Below are positions 15,975 to 24,827 of a stretch of DNA of 64,000 nt, one piece after another. Each line of letters opens with the position of its first letter. Positions within the stretch are counted from its first letter, which is position 1. This stretch comes from Mucilaginibacter gossypii (GTDB lineage Bacteria; Bacteroidota; Bacteroidia; Sphingobacteriales; Sphingobacteriaceae): assembly GCF_900100945.1 (NCBI RefSeq), contig NZ_FNCG01000020.1, positions 51,924 through 115,923 of the forward strand. Reading direction: 5' to 3'. The notes under the pieces were generated by a model that was not told the origin of the DNA, ran no database searches, and saw nothing but the letters and a program-made list of their open reading frames with translations. The translations under genes were made by a program, and so were the position numbers.

Positions 15975-16868
15975 TTAAAAAGAAATTTTCAAGCCCCCAA
16001 ATGCCCTAAAGCCATTTCTGTACGCCCCGTTCATCTGCGTTTTATCCACCTCGCCACTATTGAGATAAAGTTCATCGGTACCATTACCTGTTTGCCAGTG
16101 CAGATATCCACCACCGGCCTGAATGGCTATGTGATTTGTGATTGAATAAGCCAATGAGCCGTTCATATTTAACCCATACCCGTTGGCATGGTGCCGGTAG
16201 CTAACCGGGTGTTGAAAAGTGGTAATGAGGTTCCAGTTGCCCCAGGCATTATAACCTACCTGGTTGTAGGTGATATCGGCATTAACTTTCAGCTTTTCAG
16301 TAAGTTTTAAAGATGCAATGGCTTTAATGAATACGCCTTTCCATTTAGTTTGGTAGCTGCTGTTCAAGTTCGGAAAGCGGTTACCGATACCATATAAATA
16401 AAGGGACTGCCGATTATAGCTGTATCCTGCATAAGGACTAAATCTAAATAGCTCATTATCAATTAGCTTGTACCCGACACCAAGCGCCAGGCTCTGTGTA
16501 TTCCCTTTGCCAGCATCAAATGTTTCATTATAGGTATTACCGGTACGGTTATCAGTGCTATAGTCCGAATCATTTACCGAACCCGAGGTGATAAATTGCC
16601 GGGCGTAATCTGAATAAATGTTAAATCGTTGATATACATTATATTGTAATGAAGCTCCAACACTTTGCCCGCTCAGCTTTGTCCATTTCAGTTCTGAAAA
16701 AACATTGGGGCTTTGACCATTGCTATTGCCAGCTATCGACCAGTGAAAATTCTCGCGCTGATAGCCATCGGTAAGATTAAACTCCAATTTGCTCCCGGCC
16801 GACTGAGCATATAACTTATGCAAGCCTATTATTAACCACAGAAAGCAAAAGCCGGTGAATTTTTTCAT
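15975..16868 (-). CDS. predicted outer-membrane beta-barrel protein
   Basis: Starting at the ATG at 16868, the 297-residue product has a clear signal peptide (MKKFTGFCFLWLIIGLHKLYAQ). An upstream in-frame ATG at 16886 would add six residues and hide the KK charge. The mature protein is rich in aromatic residues and alternating short strands and ends in FGGLKISF, with a terminal Phe typical of barrel proteins folded by BamA. No family is recognised. It lies downstream of the GH30 and GH16 genes on the same strand, so a role in glucan binding or uptake is possible but not shown. Confidence 0.7.
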   Translation of the reverse strand: MKKFTGFCFLWLIIGLHKLYAQSAGSKLEFNLTDGYQRENFHWSIAGNSNGQSPNVFSELKWTKLSGQSVGASLQYNVYQRFNIYSDYARQFITSGSVNDSDYSTDNRTGNTYNETFDAGKGNTQSLALGVGYKLIDNELFRFSPYAGYSYNRQSLYLYGIGNRFPNLNSSYQTKWKGVFIKAIASLKLTEKLKVNADITYNQVGYNAWGNWNLITTFQHPVSYRHHANGYGLNMNGSLAYSITNHIAIQAGGGYLHWQTGNGTDELYLNSGEVDKTQMNGAYRNGFRAFGGLKISF

Positions 16869-16933
16869 GGCAGGTTTATATAGCAAGTAAGCCTGCCCTT
16901 TTAAAAAGAGCAGGCTAAATATATCATTTTAAA

Positions 16934-18163
16934 TTATTGATTTACACCGAAAGCCTCCCAGCCCGATGCTGTTGCACGGTTACACGTCATGGGCTGTGTG
17001 CCGTTTTCGCTGGAAATAAACTTGCCGTTGTTGCCCCTGAAAGTAATTTTACCATCGGTGGTAGGCACCCAGTCAAATTTTTCCCAATCGCCTATGGTAG
17101 TGCGGTTACAGGTAATGGCTTGTGTACCGTTTTCGCTTGATACGTATTTACCCATCGCCTGAAGAGCTACCTTACCGCCCCCGGCATCAACTACAGTAAA
17201 TTGCTCCCATGCTGATGCAGTGGCGCGGTTACAATTCATGGGTTGTGTGCCATTTTCGCTGCTAACATATTGGTTATTAAAACCTTTTAAAGTGATAGTT
17301 TGACCAATAGGAGGGTTTGTGCTGCTGCCCGACAGGTCATAAACCCGTACATAATCAACCACCATGTTGCAAGGCAATGCACTATCATTGATGGTATTAC
17401 CCGGCAAATCTCCGCCTATGGCGAGGTTAAGGATAATAAAGAACGGATTATGAAATGCGCCGGTATTGTTGATATTATTGGCAATATTACCGGTTACATA
17501 CAGCGTATTATCCACATACCAGCGGATAGAATTGGTATCCCACTCAACCGCGTAGGTATGGAAACCTGTTGGCGTGGTGGTAGTGCTGCCTCCATATTGT
17601 ACGTGGCCGCCGTTGTTGTACCAGTGCATAGTGCCTAAAATAGTACTGGAGGTGTTTACCTGCTCCATGATATCTATTTCGCCGCATTGTGGCCAGCCTA
17701 CGGTTCCGATGTTTGCGCCCAGCATCCAAAATGCCGGCCATGTACCTTGTACCGCCGGCAGCTTAATACTTGCCTCAATACGACCATAGGTAGGCTGGAA
17801 TTTGCCTGCTGTAGTCAATTTGGCTGATGTATAGGGCTGGCCTCCAACGGATTGCTTGCGGGCAGTAATGGTAAGGAAACCGCCTGATACCGTGGCGTTT
17901 GCCGACTGGTAATATTCTTTTTCGTTATTGACATTGGGGTTGCCGTTATCAATGTTCCAGTTGTTGGTGTTAACGCCGGTGCCGTTAAACTCATCGCTCC
18001 ATACCAGTGTGCCTGCCCTTGGCGTGGTTGTTGATCCTGCCGTTTCATCGGCTGTTTTAATGGTAGGTGAGGTTTTGTTCAGGTCCTTGCTGCAGGACGA
18101 AATTAAAAGCATTAATGCCGATGCAGTAGCGGCACTCTTCGCAAAATTTAAAAGTTGTTTCAT
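16934..18163 (-). CDS. GH16 beta-glucanase lipoprotein with fascin-like C-terminal module
   Basis: I start at the ATG at 18163, giving a lipoprotein signal (MKQLLNFAKSAATASALMLL then ISSCSK); the longer frame from 18232 adds 23 residues without sense. Residues of about 50-275 form a GH16 beta-jelly-roll domain with the catalytic motif GEIDIMEQV (Glu-x-Asp-x-x-Glu), FWMLGANIG and the YVDNTLYVT strand, as in laminarinases that cut beta-1,3-glucans. The C-terminal 124 residues are three repeats built on YVSSENGTQ, a fascin-like beta-trefoil probably used for carbohydrate binding. It follows the GH30 gene by 41 bp and carries almost the same C-terminal module. Confidence 0.9.
   Translation of the reverse strand: MKQLLNFAKSAATASALMLLISSCSKDLNKTSPTIKTADETAGSTTTPRAGTLVWSDEFNGTGVNTNNWNIDNGNPNVNNEKEYYQSANATVSGGFLTITARKQSVGGQPYTSAKLTTAGKFQPTYGRIEASIKLPAVQGTWPAFWMLGANIGTVGWPQCGEIDIMEQVNTSSTILGTMHWYNNGGHVQYGGSTTTTPTGFHTYAVEWDTNSIRWYVDNTLYVTGNIANNINNTGAFHNPFFIILNLAIGGDLPGNTINDSALPCNMVVDYVRVYDLSGSSTNPPIGQTITLKGFNNQYVSSENGTQPMNCNRATASAWEQFTVVDAGGGKVALQAMGKYVSSENGTQAITCNRTTIGDWEKFDWVPTTDGKITFRGNNGKFISSENGTQPMTCNRATASGWEAFGVNQ
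16937..17310 (-). repeat. fascin-like module, copy in GH16
   Basis: Encodes 124 residues comprising three internal repeats of about 40 residues, each with SSENGTQ, a C-N/T-R motif and a W-E/F pair. It aligns without gaps to the module at 18208-18581, with about 14 substitutions by eye. Confidence 0.85.
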
Positions 18164-18204
18164 AATGATAGTATTGGTAAATAATTGATTGGTTTCGTAA
18201 GTAA

Positions 18205-20082
18205 TTATTGGTTTACACCAAAAGCTTCCCAACCTGATGCTGTTGCACGGGTACAGGTCATGGGTTGTGTACCGTTCTCGCTGGATATAAATTTGCCGTT
18301 ATTGCCGCGGAGGGTAACCTTGCCATCGGTTGTGGGGATCCAGTCAAATTTTTCCCAGTCGCCAAAGGTTGTGCGGTTGCAGGTTATGGCCTGTGTACCG
18401 TTTTCTGACGATACGTATTTATTCATGGCCATCAAGGCTATTTTGCCCCCACCGGCATCAACCACTGTAAATTGTTCCCATGCTGAGGCGGTAGACCGGT
18501 TGCAATTCATGGCCTGCGTGCCGTTTTCGCTGCTTACGTACAGGTTATTAAAGCCTTTAAAAGTGATGATTGAACCTATGGGCGGGCCTGATGCTGAACT
18601 TTGGGTGCCGGTCCATTTAAAGGTTGCTACAGCGCCCGCGGCTAAAGTGTAAGTAAAAGATTCCGCACCCCATTTAACTTTAAAGCTTACGCTTGATGAA
18701 CCATTGTTAAGCGCGATGAGTACCTTGCTGCCATCGGAATTTTTGAAGGCCACGGTTTGGATACTGCCTGATAAATTGGAAGAAATCCGCACAGCTCCGG
18801 GCCGTACAAAACGCGATGCGTGACCAATAATGTAATAACCAACATTACGGGTGATAGAAGTACCGCTAATAGTGATACCACCCAAACAGGTACTGCAACC
18901 ACCCGGTGTATGCGGATTGTTGTTTGGGTCGGAGGCCAGGTTCCACTCTAAAACATTGCGGCTCCAGTTGCGGGTAGCGCCAATAATGAGTGTATTAATA
19001 TGCCATGACAAATCGCCGCCAAAATTGCTTGGTGCGCCAACCCATTGCTCGGTGAAATAAACGTTTTTGTTGGGATAGGAGTTGTGTACATCAGTCAGGG
19101 CGCTGATATTGCCCGCATACAGGTGAAAAGCTGAACCGTCAACATAAGGATTTGCGCCGCCATCAGCTAACACGGTTTCGGGATAATCAATCCTGTCGGT
19201 ATTGTGGTCATAGGCAATGATTTTGGTTTGAAAGCCTGCCGCCCTGATTTGCGGGCCGAGGTTGTTTTTAATAAAATTGGCCTGCTCATCCGGCTGCATT
19301 ACCATACTTGGGTTGTTGTATGGGTTAAGCGGTTCATTTTGAGGGGTAATGGCATCAATGGTAATCCCCTGTGCCTGCATGGCCTGCAGGTATTTTACAA
19401 AATAGCGGGCATAGGCGTCATAATAACCTGCTGCTGTATTGAGGCTGCCGCCGGTATAGCCGTTATTGCCCGTGGTGTTTACCTTCATCCAGGTAGGGGC
19501 TGTCCATGGAGTGGCTATAATTTTAATAGACGGATTTATGGCTATGATCTTTTTCAGGATCGGTAGCAGGTCCTGGTTTTCGGCGCTGATACTGAAGTTG
19601 TTCATGTTAAAATCGCCGGCCGTTTGGTTGTAGGTGAAATCGCTTGAGCTAAGATCGGAGGCACCGATGCTGATCCGGATATAGCTGATCCCGATCTGGC
19701 CGTTAGCCGTGCCGAAAAGCTCGTTAAGCACATTGGTTTGGTTGGCGCCAAGGCCGTTAAGTAGTCCGGCACTGCCCCCGGTTAAAGTAAAGCCGAAACC
19801 GTCTATTCCCTGGTAGGTTTGGTTTTCGTCTACTGTAATGGTTGTTGCATTAGTGCCGGCATCGGCAGCGAAATTGAAACTGGCTTGTGCCTGTAAAAGC
19901 TTTGACTGATCGGCTGTGGTAACCCAGGCATTCACTACTTCGTTAGCGGCCCGTGCTACGGTGCCGATTGTTTTTTGATTGGGTGCTTCGTTGTTGTTCA
20001 CATTCTTTTTACAAGAGTAAAAAGCAGCGGTGGAGAGCAGGGTGAGGACTGCGAACCGCTTTAATTGGTAATTGATTTTCAT
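18205..20082 (-). CDS. GH30 glycosidase lipoprotein with fascin-like C-terminal module
   Basis: A 625-residue secreted enzyme with lipobox STAAFYSCKK near residue 24. The GH30 (alpha/beta)8 domain spans about 75-400: QGIDGFGFTLTGGSAG, the acid/base in TPQNEPLNP and the nucleophile in YFTEQWVG. A short beta-domain follows (about 420-495), then the same 124-residue three-repeat fascin-like module as the GH16 enzyme. GH30 members related to this cut beta-1,6-glucan or glucosylceramide; beside a GH16 laminarinase, a beta-1,6/1,3-glucan target (fungal wall or laminarin) is the simplest reading. No SusC/SusD pair is present. Confidence 0.9.
   Translation of the reverse strand: MKINYQLKRFAVLTLLSTAAFYSCKKNVNNNEAPNQKTIGTVARAANEVVNAWVTTADQSKLLQAQASFNFAADAGTNATTITVDENQTYQGIDGFGFTLTGGSAGLLNGLGANQTNVLNELFGTANGQIGISYIRISIGASDLSSSDFTYNQTAGDFNMNNFSISAENQDLLPILKKIIAINPSIKIIATPWTAPTWMKVNTTGNNGYTGGSLNTAAGYYDAYARYFVKYLQAMQAQGITIDAITPQNEPLNPYNNPSMVMQPDEQANFIKNNLGPQIRAAGFQTKIIAYDHNTDRIDYPETVLADGGANPYVDGSAFHLYAGNISALTDVHNSYPNKNVYFTEQWVGAPSNFGGDLSWHINTLIIGATRNWSRNVLEWNLASDPNNNPHTPGGCSTCLGGITISGTSITRNVGYYIIGHASRFVRPGAVRISSNLSGSIQTVAFKNSDGSKVLIALNNGSSSVSFKVKWGAESFTYTLAAGAVATFKWTGTQSSASGPPIGSIITFKGFNNLYVSSENGTQAMNCNRSTASAWEQFTVVDAGGGKIALMAMNKYVSSENGTQAITCNRTTFGDWEKFDWIPTTDGKVTLRGNNGKFISSENGTQPMTCTRATASGWEAFGVNQ
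18208..18581 (-). repeat. fascin-like module, copy in GH30
   Basis: The second copy of the module at 16937-17310, at the same C-terminal position and in the same orientation, 1.27 kb away. The high identity compared with the unrelated catalytic domains points to recent duplication or gene conversion. Confidence 0.85.
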
Positions 20083-20489
20083 TGAGTTGTTTATTTAGTT
20101 GATTGATATTCAAAAAAATATCACATAAGCCCCCTATGCAACAATTCAATATTTGTAACAATATTTAACTGTTGCTTAAGAATATCAAAGCATTGGTCAG
20201 GGTAAATACGCCCGACCGTTACTGTTTCACATGAAGCAGGTTTATGCGTAGCTTAAAATTGGCATTACAAATCTACAGTAATTTAAACGGATCAATCAAG
20301 AAAAATGTTCATAATTAATTGATTTATAGTATATTATGTTTAATTTAATACGCTTGCATCACAGTGTTTAAAAGGACAAAAATTAGTTTAAATGGCCTGT
20401 GCAACGTTTCTGTTGCGATGAATTTTTTTTGGTGATACGCTTATTTCGCAATTAATTTTAAGGAAAAAATAGAGGAGGGTAGCCCCGGG

Positions 20490-20514
20490 CTATATATGCG
20501 CGTATATATTTAGA
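20490..20514. repeat. 25-bp twin motif, copy 1
   Basis: Begins CTATATATGCGCG, has T at the fourteenth base, and ends ATATATTTAGA. The inner part is nearly self-complementary around GCGC. Copy 2 lies 145 bp to the right and differs at one base. Confidence 0.7.
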
Positions 20515-20634
20515 CACGAATAGATTTAAAACGATGATATTATCGTTTTGTGAATGTTATTTATGTGCCTATTAAAATAAAAACTATGGGCCTTAATATA
20601 GGCTAAAAGCGAAGGCGCTTTACGGCAGCGAGCA

Positions 20635-20659
20635 CTATATATGCGCGGATATATTTAGA
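20635..20659. repeat. 25-bp twin motif, copy 2
   Basis: Same as the motif at 20490-20514 except G instead of T at the fourteenth base. Same orientation. The pair flanks the palindrome at 20528-20549. Confidence 0.7.
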
Positions 20660-20715
20660 TTGAATTAATCTGTAAACTTTTTTAGTACGGTACCAGGTGT
20701 GGAGGGATTGGCATT

Positions 20716-20832
20716 CTGAGTGATTAATCCATGGACTCTGAAGGTGAAATGACAAAAGAGGGGCTGTCAGTCTGAGCTTGTCGAAGACTCGCGCGCAGAG
20801 GCCTACCCACCATGCTTCGACGGGCTACCCAT
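20716..20832 (+). repeat. dispersed repeat, copy A (CTGAGTGATT ... GGGCTACCCAT)
   Basis: A 117-bp non-coding element starting CTGAGTGATTAATCC, with CTCTGAAGGTGAAATGACA, then TCAGTCTGAGCTTGTCGAAG and ending CGACGGGCTACCCAT. A full-length copy in the opposite orientation lies at 34156-34273, and its first 40 bp recur at 33740-33781. Elements with the TCTGAGCTTGTCGAAGAC core are frequent between genes of Bacteroidota. Confidence 0.75.
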
Positions 20833-20859
20833 TTTTTAATTATGTTATGGGTAGCTCAA

Positions 20860-20924
20860 CGCGGCAATCGCATACGATACAGGACGAATATGCTTCCGTG
20901 CGATTGCCGCGCTGCGCAATGACA
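20860..20924. repeat. palindromic repeat related to the TGTCATTGCGAG family
   Basis: Arms CGCGGCAATCGCA (20860-20872) and TGCGATTGCCGCG (20899-20911) pair perfectly over 13 bp. The tail GCGCAATGACAT matches the end of the repeat at 5043-5136. It lies just before the 3' end of the AsmA-GT51 gene and may terminate its transcript. Confidence 0.7.
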
Positions 20925-20940
20925 TCTTGTTTACTGTCTC

Positions 20941-23193
20941 CTACGGCATCTTATCTTTCAATTCTTTTTCCTTTTCCCGTTCTTCATCCTTCAGCCGCCG
21001 TTTTTCCTGCCGTACGTCTTTTCGTGTCCGGCCGCCGGTGGTATCAACAGCGTCAATCTTGAGTTTATATTCAGCTTTAAGTGCTTCTATCTGGGCTTTG
21101 ATCTGCTCTTTTATCGTTTGTTCTTTTTGTTTCAATTTTTCCTCGGCCTTTTCTTCGGTGGTATCTTTTTTACCAAAAAGGCGCTGGAAAAAGTTAGGCC
21201 TTTTTACAGGCTCTTCAACAACTGGCAAAATACCATCGTCATCTGCTCCGCCTTGTTTCATAAGGCTATCAGCAGTAGCAGTATCAACAGGGGCAATCTG
21301 CCGGCGCAGACCTTCCCTTAACCGCACTTCGTAAAATCCATAAGCATTGGTATCCCGGGCGGTATATCCCTTCATCGCCATCAGTTTACCAATCAGGTTA
21401 AAGTATCCATGCAGTCCCGGTCGTAAGGTACCGTCAGGCTGAAAGGCGTATAAACCGCCTTTAGGGTAGGGGACAATGCTGGCCAGGTAAATACTTTCTC
21501 CCAAACTAAGCTCAGACGGCGATTTGCCAAAGTAATAATGCGAAGCCTCGCCAATACCGTAAATATTACGGCCCCATTCAATAATGTTAAAGTAAACTTC
21601 CAGCATCCTGTCTTTGGTCATGATGCGGTTATTTTCAATAAGCCATACAATCAGGATCTCCTCTATTTTGCGCGACAGGGTTTTCTCCCGGCTCAGGTAG
21701 GCGTTTTTAACCAACTGCTGCGATATGCCGCTGCCGCCGCGTTTGTATTTTTTTGTTTTAAAATCGGTAGCTATTGATTTACGGATGGCCTCCATTACAA
21801 AGCCATGATTGGTGTAAAAAGATGGATCTTCGGCCGTCATTACCGCGTTTCTCAAATTAGGTGAGATTTGCTGCAGCGGCGTAAACTCCGGGTTTTCGGG
21901 GCCTATCAGGTGTGGGGCCATTGGTTTGCCCTTTTCATACGGTGTATATACAAAGGGGCTGTTAAGCTTGGTTAAATCGGTGCGTCCAAATTTCAGGATC
22001 CGGAAGTTATCTTTATCCATGCCCGAATCAAATATCAAATCATCGGGTTTTGATGAATCCATGTAAAAATTCATGTGATAATTCAGCTTGCCCGCAACCT
22101 GGATGCCGTCAAGGGCGTCAAACATCCCCGTAGGAAACGAATCGAAAATATCGGCCGCATTAAGCCAGCCGGTATTGAGCTTCAGCTCATAAATTTTTAC
22201 CGGGTTAAGCGTATACTTAATGTATGGGTGCGCCGTTAATTTTTTAATATGGATAAGCGAAGTACTATCGATGGATATGTAATTAGTGCCTACTTTAACA
22301 TCGGCATCAATAGCAGCCGCCGGCAACACAATATCAGTAGATGAAATGCCCGGATGGCGAATAAGCAGGTTTTTAACCGACCATGAACCCGAGATCCTGG
22401 TTTCACCGCTGCTGTGGTCTTCCTCGGTTAGTTTTGTTTGCAGTGTATCAAAATTAAGCTTCAGGTTAAATTTCTTTTCAATGATAGGCAGCTCTACTTT
22501 TTTGCCATCGGCATAAAGCATTACGTCGATATCCTTATCCGAAGGGTGCATTTTGCCGGCGAAATGCCAGGTGGCTTCCCCGTCATTAACCTTTATGGTT
22601 GAGCTCAGTTGCCCGTCTTTGATCAGTGCTGTTTGCGCTAAAAGTTTAAGTTGATCGCTGTCGCTCTTAAAACTGATCCTGAAATTATGGAGCGATAAGT
22701 TATCCGGGATCTTATAAAGCAGCTGGTTGATCAGGTTATCGGCAAGATGGCTCAAATCGGCTTTGGTATCGGTGGCTGTTGAGTCCTTTTTCTTTTTGAA
22801 AAGAAAATCGAAATTCTTGACCCCGTTTTTATTAACAAGGCTAATGAAGCCATCCTGCAATACCACATCTGATAGTTTTACCTCACCAAGCACCAGCGGC
22901 ATTATCCGTACACTTACCACAAAATTTTTGATGTTCAGTAAGCTATCGCGGCCATCCGGTACGATGCTGATATCCGAGAATGAAACGGTGCTGAGGCCGG
23001 TAAACTTAGCCGATCCTATTTTTACATCTAAATTATAATCCCTCTTTGCTTTTAATTTAGCTTTGTCAATGGCTTTTTCGAGCAGGGCTCCACGTTTTGA
23101 GTAGGCAACATATCCGCCGATAAGCAGAATAAGAATTAAGGGAACGAGAATGTATGCGGCTATGCGTATATATTTAGGATTAAGGCGCTTCAT
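20941..23193 (-). CDS. AsmA-like/GT51 peptidoglycan glycosyltransferase fusion
   Basis: A 750-residue inner-membrane protein. A signal anchor (about 10-30) is followed by an AsmA-like region (about 35-380: KIGSAKFTGLSTVSFSDISI is typical), then a GT51 glycosyltransferase domain at about 430-600 with the catalytic Glu in MTAEDPSFYTNHG, GGSGISQQLVKNAYLSR, RKIEEILI and MLEVYFNIIEWGRNIYGI. GT51 domains polymerise lipid II. There is no transpeptidase domain, so it resembles monofunctional MtgA with an extra AsmA-like part. The last 70 residues are Lys/Glu-rich. It has a good promoter and is divergent from the Mrp gene. Confidence 0.85.
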   Translation of the reverse strand: MKRLNPKYIRIAAYILVPLILILLIGGYVAYSKRGALLEKAIDKAKLKAKRDYNLDVKIGSAKFTGLSTVSFSDISIVPDGRDSLLNIKNFVVSVRIMPLVLGEVKLSDVVLQDGFISLVNKNGVKNFDFLFKKKKDSTATDTKADLSHLADNLINQLLYKIPDNLSLHNFRISFKSDSDQLKLLAQTALIKDGQLSSTIKVNDGEATWHFAGKMHPSDKDIDVMLYADGKKVELPIIEKKFNLKLNFDTLQTKLTEEDHSSGETRISGSWSVKNLLIRHPGISSTDIVLPAAAIDADVKVGTNYISIDSTSLIHIKKLTAHPYIKYTLNPVKIYELKLNTGWLNAADIFDSFPTGMFDALDGIQVAGKLNYHMNFYMDSSKPDDLIFDSGMDKDNFRILKFGRTDLTKLNSPFVYTPYEKGKPMAPHLIGPENPEFTPLQQISPNLRNAVMTAEDPSFYTNHGFVMEAIRKSIATDFKTKKYKRGGSGISQQLVKNAYLSREKTLSRKIEEILIVWLIENNRIMTKDRMLEVYFNIIEWGRNIYGIGEASHYYFGKSPSELSLGESIYLASIVPYPKGGLYAFQPDGTLRPGLHGYFNLIGKLMAMKGYTARDTNAYGFYEVRLREGLRRQIAPVDTATADSLMKQGGADDDGILPVVEEPVKRPNFFQRLFGKKDTTEEKAEEKLKQKEQTIKEQIKAQIEALKAEYKLKIDAVDTTGGRTRKDVRQEKRRLKDEEREKEKELKDKMP

Positions 23194-23207
23194 TTGTTAA
23201 TTTTATC

Positions 23208-23238
23208 CAAAACTAAACTAAATCTTATCCCCTGCAAA
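23208..23238 (-). promoter_or_regulatory. Bacteroidota-type promoter of the AsmA-GT51 gene
   Basis: On the minus strand TTTG (23235-23238), 19 nt, then TAGTTTTG (23208-23215). This is an exact fit to TTTG-N19-TAnnTTTG. The start would fall a few bases before the ATG at 23193, giving a very short leader. Confidence 0.65.
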
Positions 23239-23308
23239 CGGTTGTTTTTGCAAATTGTTTCCTGATAAACTTAATCAACCACCTGTTTTCATAAATTTGC
23301 CTCATATT

Positions 23309-24397
23309 ATGACAATTACTAAAGAACAAGTTTTACAGGCACTGGGCAACGTTGAAGAACCGGATCTGAAAAAAGACCTGGTAACGCTTAACATGATCCA
23401 GGATATTCATATTGATGGCAACAACGTTAGCTTCTCGGTGATATTGACTACGCCGGCCTGCCCGCTTAAAGCCATGATTGAGAATGCCTGCCGTAATGCT
23501 ATCCTGCATTTTGTAAGCAAAGAGGCCGTTATCAATATCAACATGACCTCGCGTGTAACTACTCAAAAAAATACCGGGGTTCCGGGTGTAAAAAATATCA
23601 TTGCCGTAGCTTCGGGCAAGGGTGGTGTTGGTAAATCAACGGTTGCGGCAAACCTTGCTTTGGGTCTGGCGAAATCTGGCGCAAAGGTGGGAATGATCGA
23701 TGCCGATATTTACGGTCCATCGGTACCCATTATGTTTGGCCTGGAGGGTGCCCGCCCAATGGCCAGCCAGGTTGATGGCAAAACCCGAATTGAGCCGATT
23801 GAAAAATACGGCATCAAATTACTGTCTATCGGTTTCTTTACCGATCCTAATCAGCCGGTGCCATGGCGTGGGCCAATGGTATCTACCGCTGTAAAACAAC
23901 TGTTCAATGATGCCGACTGGGGCGAGCTGGATTACCTGGTGATCGACCTGCCGCCGGGTACAGGCGATATTCACATCACGGTAACGCAAAGCTTCCCGGT
24001 AACGGGCGCTGTAATTGTTACCACGCCGCAAAATGTAGCCCTGGCCGATGCTAAAAAAGGTATTGGTATGTTTATGATGCCGGCTATTAATGTGCCTATA
24101 CTGGGGGTGGTTGAAAACATGTCATACTTTACACCTGCCGAACTGCCCGAAAACAAGTATTACATATTTGGTAAAGGCGGTGGACAAAAACTGGCGGCAC
24201 AGCTTGATGTTCCGTTCCTGGGCGAAATCCCGCTGATTAAAGGCATCAGTGATTCGGGCGATGCCGGTAAGCCAACGGTGCTTGAAGAAGACGGCCCAAT
24301 GACCGCTGCTTTTGTGAAAATGGCCGAGCGTGTTGCCCAGCAGGTGGCCATATCAAATGCCAAAGCATTGAGTGCAGAAAATATTGTAAATAATTAA
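23309..24397 (+). CDS. apbC: Mrp/ApbC family Fe-S cluster carrier ATPase
   Basis: I start at the ATG at 23309, giving 362 residues beginning MTITKEQVLQALGNVEEPDL; the longer frame from 23255 adds 18 atypical residues. Residues 1-90 are a MIP18/DUF59 domain, followed by a deviant Walker A ASGKGGVGKST, DADIYGPS, and DLPPGTGD. ApbC/Mrp binds and transfers [4Fe-4S] clusters to apoproteins in the cytosol. A TAAATTTG -7-like element is at 23292-23299. The Nfu-type gene follows 31 bp downstream, a functionally consistent pair that also serves cluster enzymes such as NadA. Confidence 0.93.
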   Translation: MTITKEQVLQALGNVEEPDLKKDLVTLNMIQDIHIDGNNVSFSVILTTPACPLKAMIENACRNAILHFVSKEAVININMTSRVTTQKNTGVPGVKNIIAVASGKGGVGKSTVAANLALGLAKSGAKVGMIDADIYGPSVPIMFGLEGARPMASQVDGKTRIEPIEKYGIKLLSIGFFTDPNQPVPWRGPMVSTAVKQLFNDADWGELDYLVIDLPPGTGDIHITVTQSFPVTGAVIVTTPQNVALADAKKGIGMFMMPAINVPILGVVENMSYFTPAELPENKYYIFGKGGGQKLAAQLDVPFLGEIPLIKGISDSGDAGKPTVLEEDGPMTAAFVKMAERVAQQVAISNAKALSAENIVNN

Positions 24398-24428
24398 TAA
24401 CTTTACATAACGTTATAAATTAATAAAA

Positions 24429-24707
24429 ATGAGTTTATTAAATCAGGTTGAAGCAGCTTTAGATACTATCCGTCCGTATTTGGAGGCTGATGGGGGGAAT
24501 GTTTCTGTTGAGGAGATAACTCCTGAAAATGTCGTTAAATTAAAGCTGTTGGGTTCATGCGGATCATGCCCAATGAGTATCATGACCCTTAAAGCAGGTA
24601 TTGAGCAGGCTATTAAAAAAGCTGTGCCCGAAATTACCGCCATTGAGGCCATAAACCTAACGGACATTGATGACCCCAATGCCGTGCTTCCCGAAAATTT
24701 AAGGTAG
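24429..24707 (+). CDS. NifU C-terminal domain (Nfu-type) Fe-S carrier
   Basis: A 92-residue protein consisting of only the NifU C-terminal domain. The cluster-binding CxxC is in GSCGSCPMSIMTLKAG (about 38-53). Such proteins carry [4Fe-4S] clusters to targets. It begins 31 bp after the Mrp gene on the same strand and is likely cotranscribed with it. A weak hairpin (ATCCCC/GGGGAT, about 24725-24746) follows. Confidence 0.92.
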   Translation: MSLLNQVEAALDTIRPYLEADGGNVSVEEITPENVVKLKLLGSCGSCPMSIMTLKAGIEQAIKKAVPEITAIEAINLTDIDDPNAVLPENLR

Positions 24708-24827
24708 TTGTTAAGATTTGTTAAATCCCCGGTTCAATTGGGGGATATGACTTATTTTTGATGAAGTTTAAAAACTATTTTGACCCTCGCAGCGTAATAT
24801 ATGTTGAGCTAAGTAGTTAATGGTTTT

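Larger units (their letters stand above)
20083..20940. other. long intergenic region between GH30 and AsmA-GT51 genes
   Basis: No gene over 858 bp. The part next to GH30 probably holds its promoter: TAGATTTG on the minus strand at 20268-20275 fits the -7 element, with a TTG 17 or 21 nt further upstream. The middle holds a 22-bp near-perfect palindrome (20528-20549, arms AAAACGAT/ATCGTTTT) between two copies of a 25-bp motif (20490-20514, 20635-20659). The right part is made of two repeat elements (20716-20832 and 20860-20924). Confidence 0.6.

Noticed and set aside
17508..17516. Perfect DnaA box TTATCCACA
   Set aside because: Lies inside the GH16 coding sequence; one or two such matches are expected by chance in 64 kb, and no cluster surrounds it.
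20223..20238. parS-like TGTTTCACATGAAGCA
   Set aside because: Two changes from a symmetrical parS, including the central CACGTG; too degenerate to claim.
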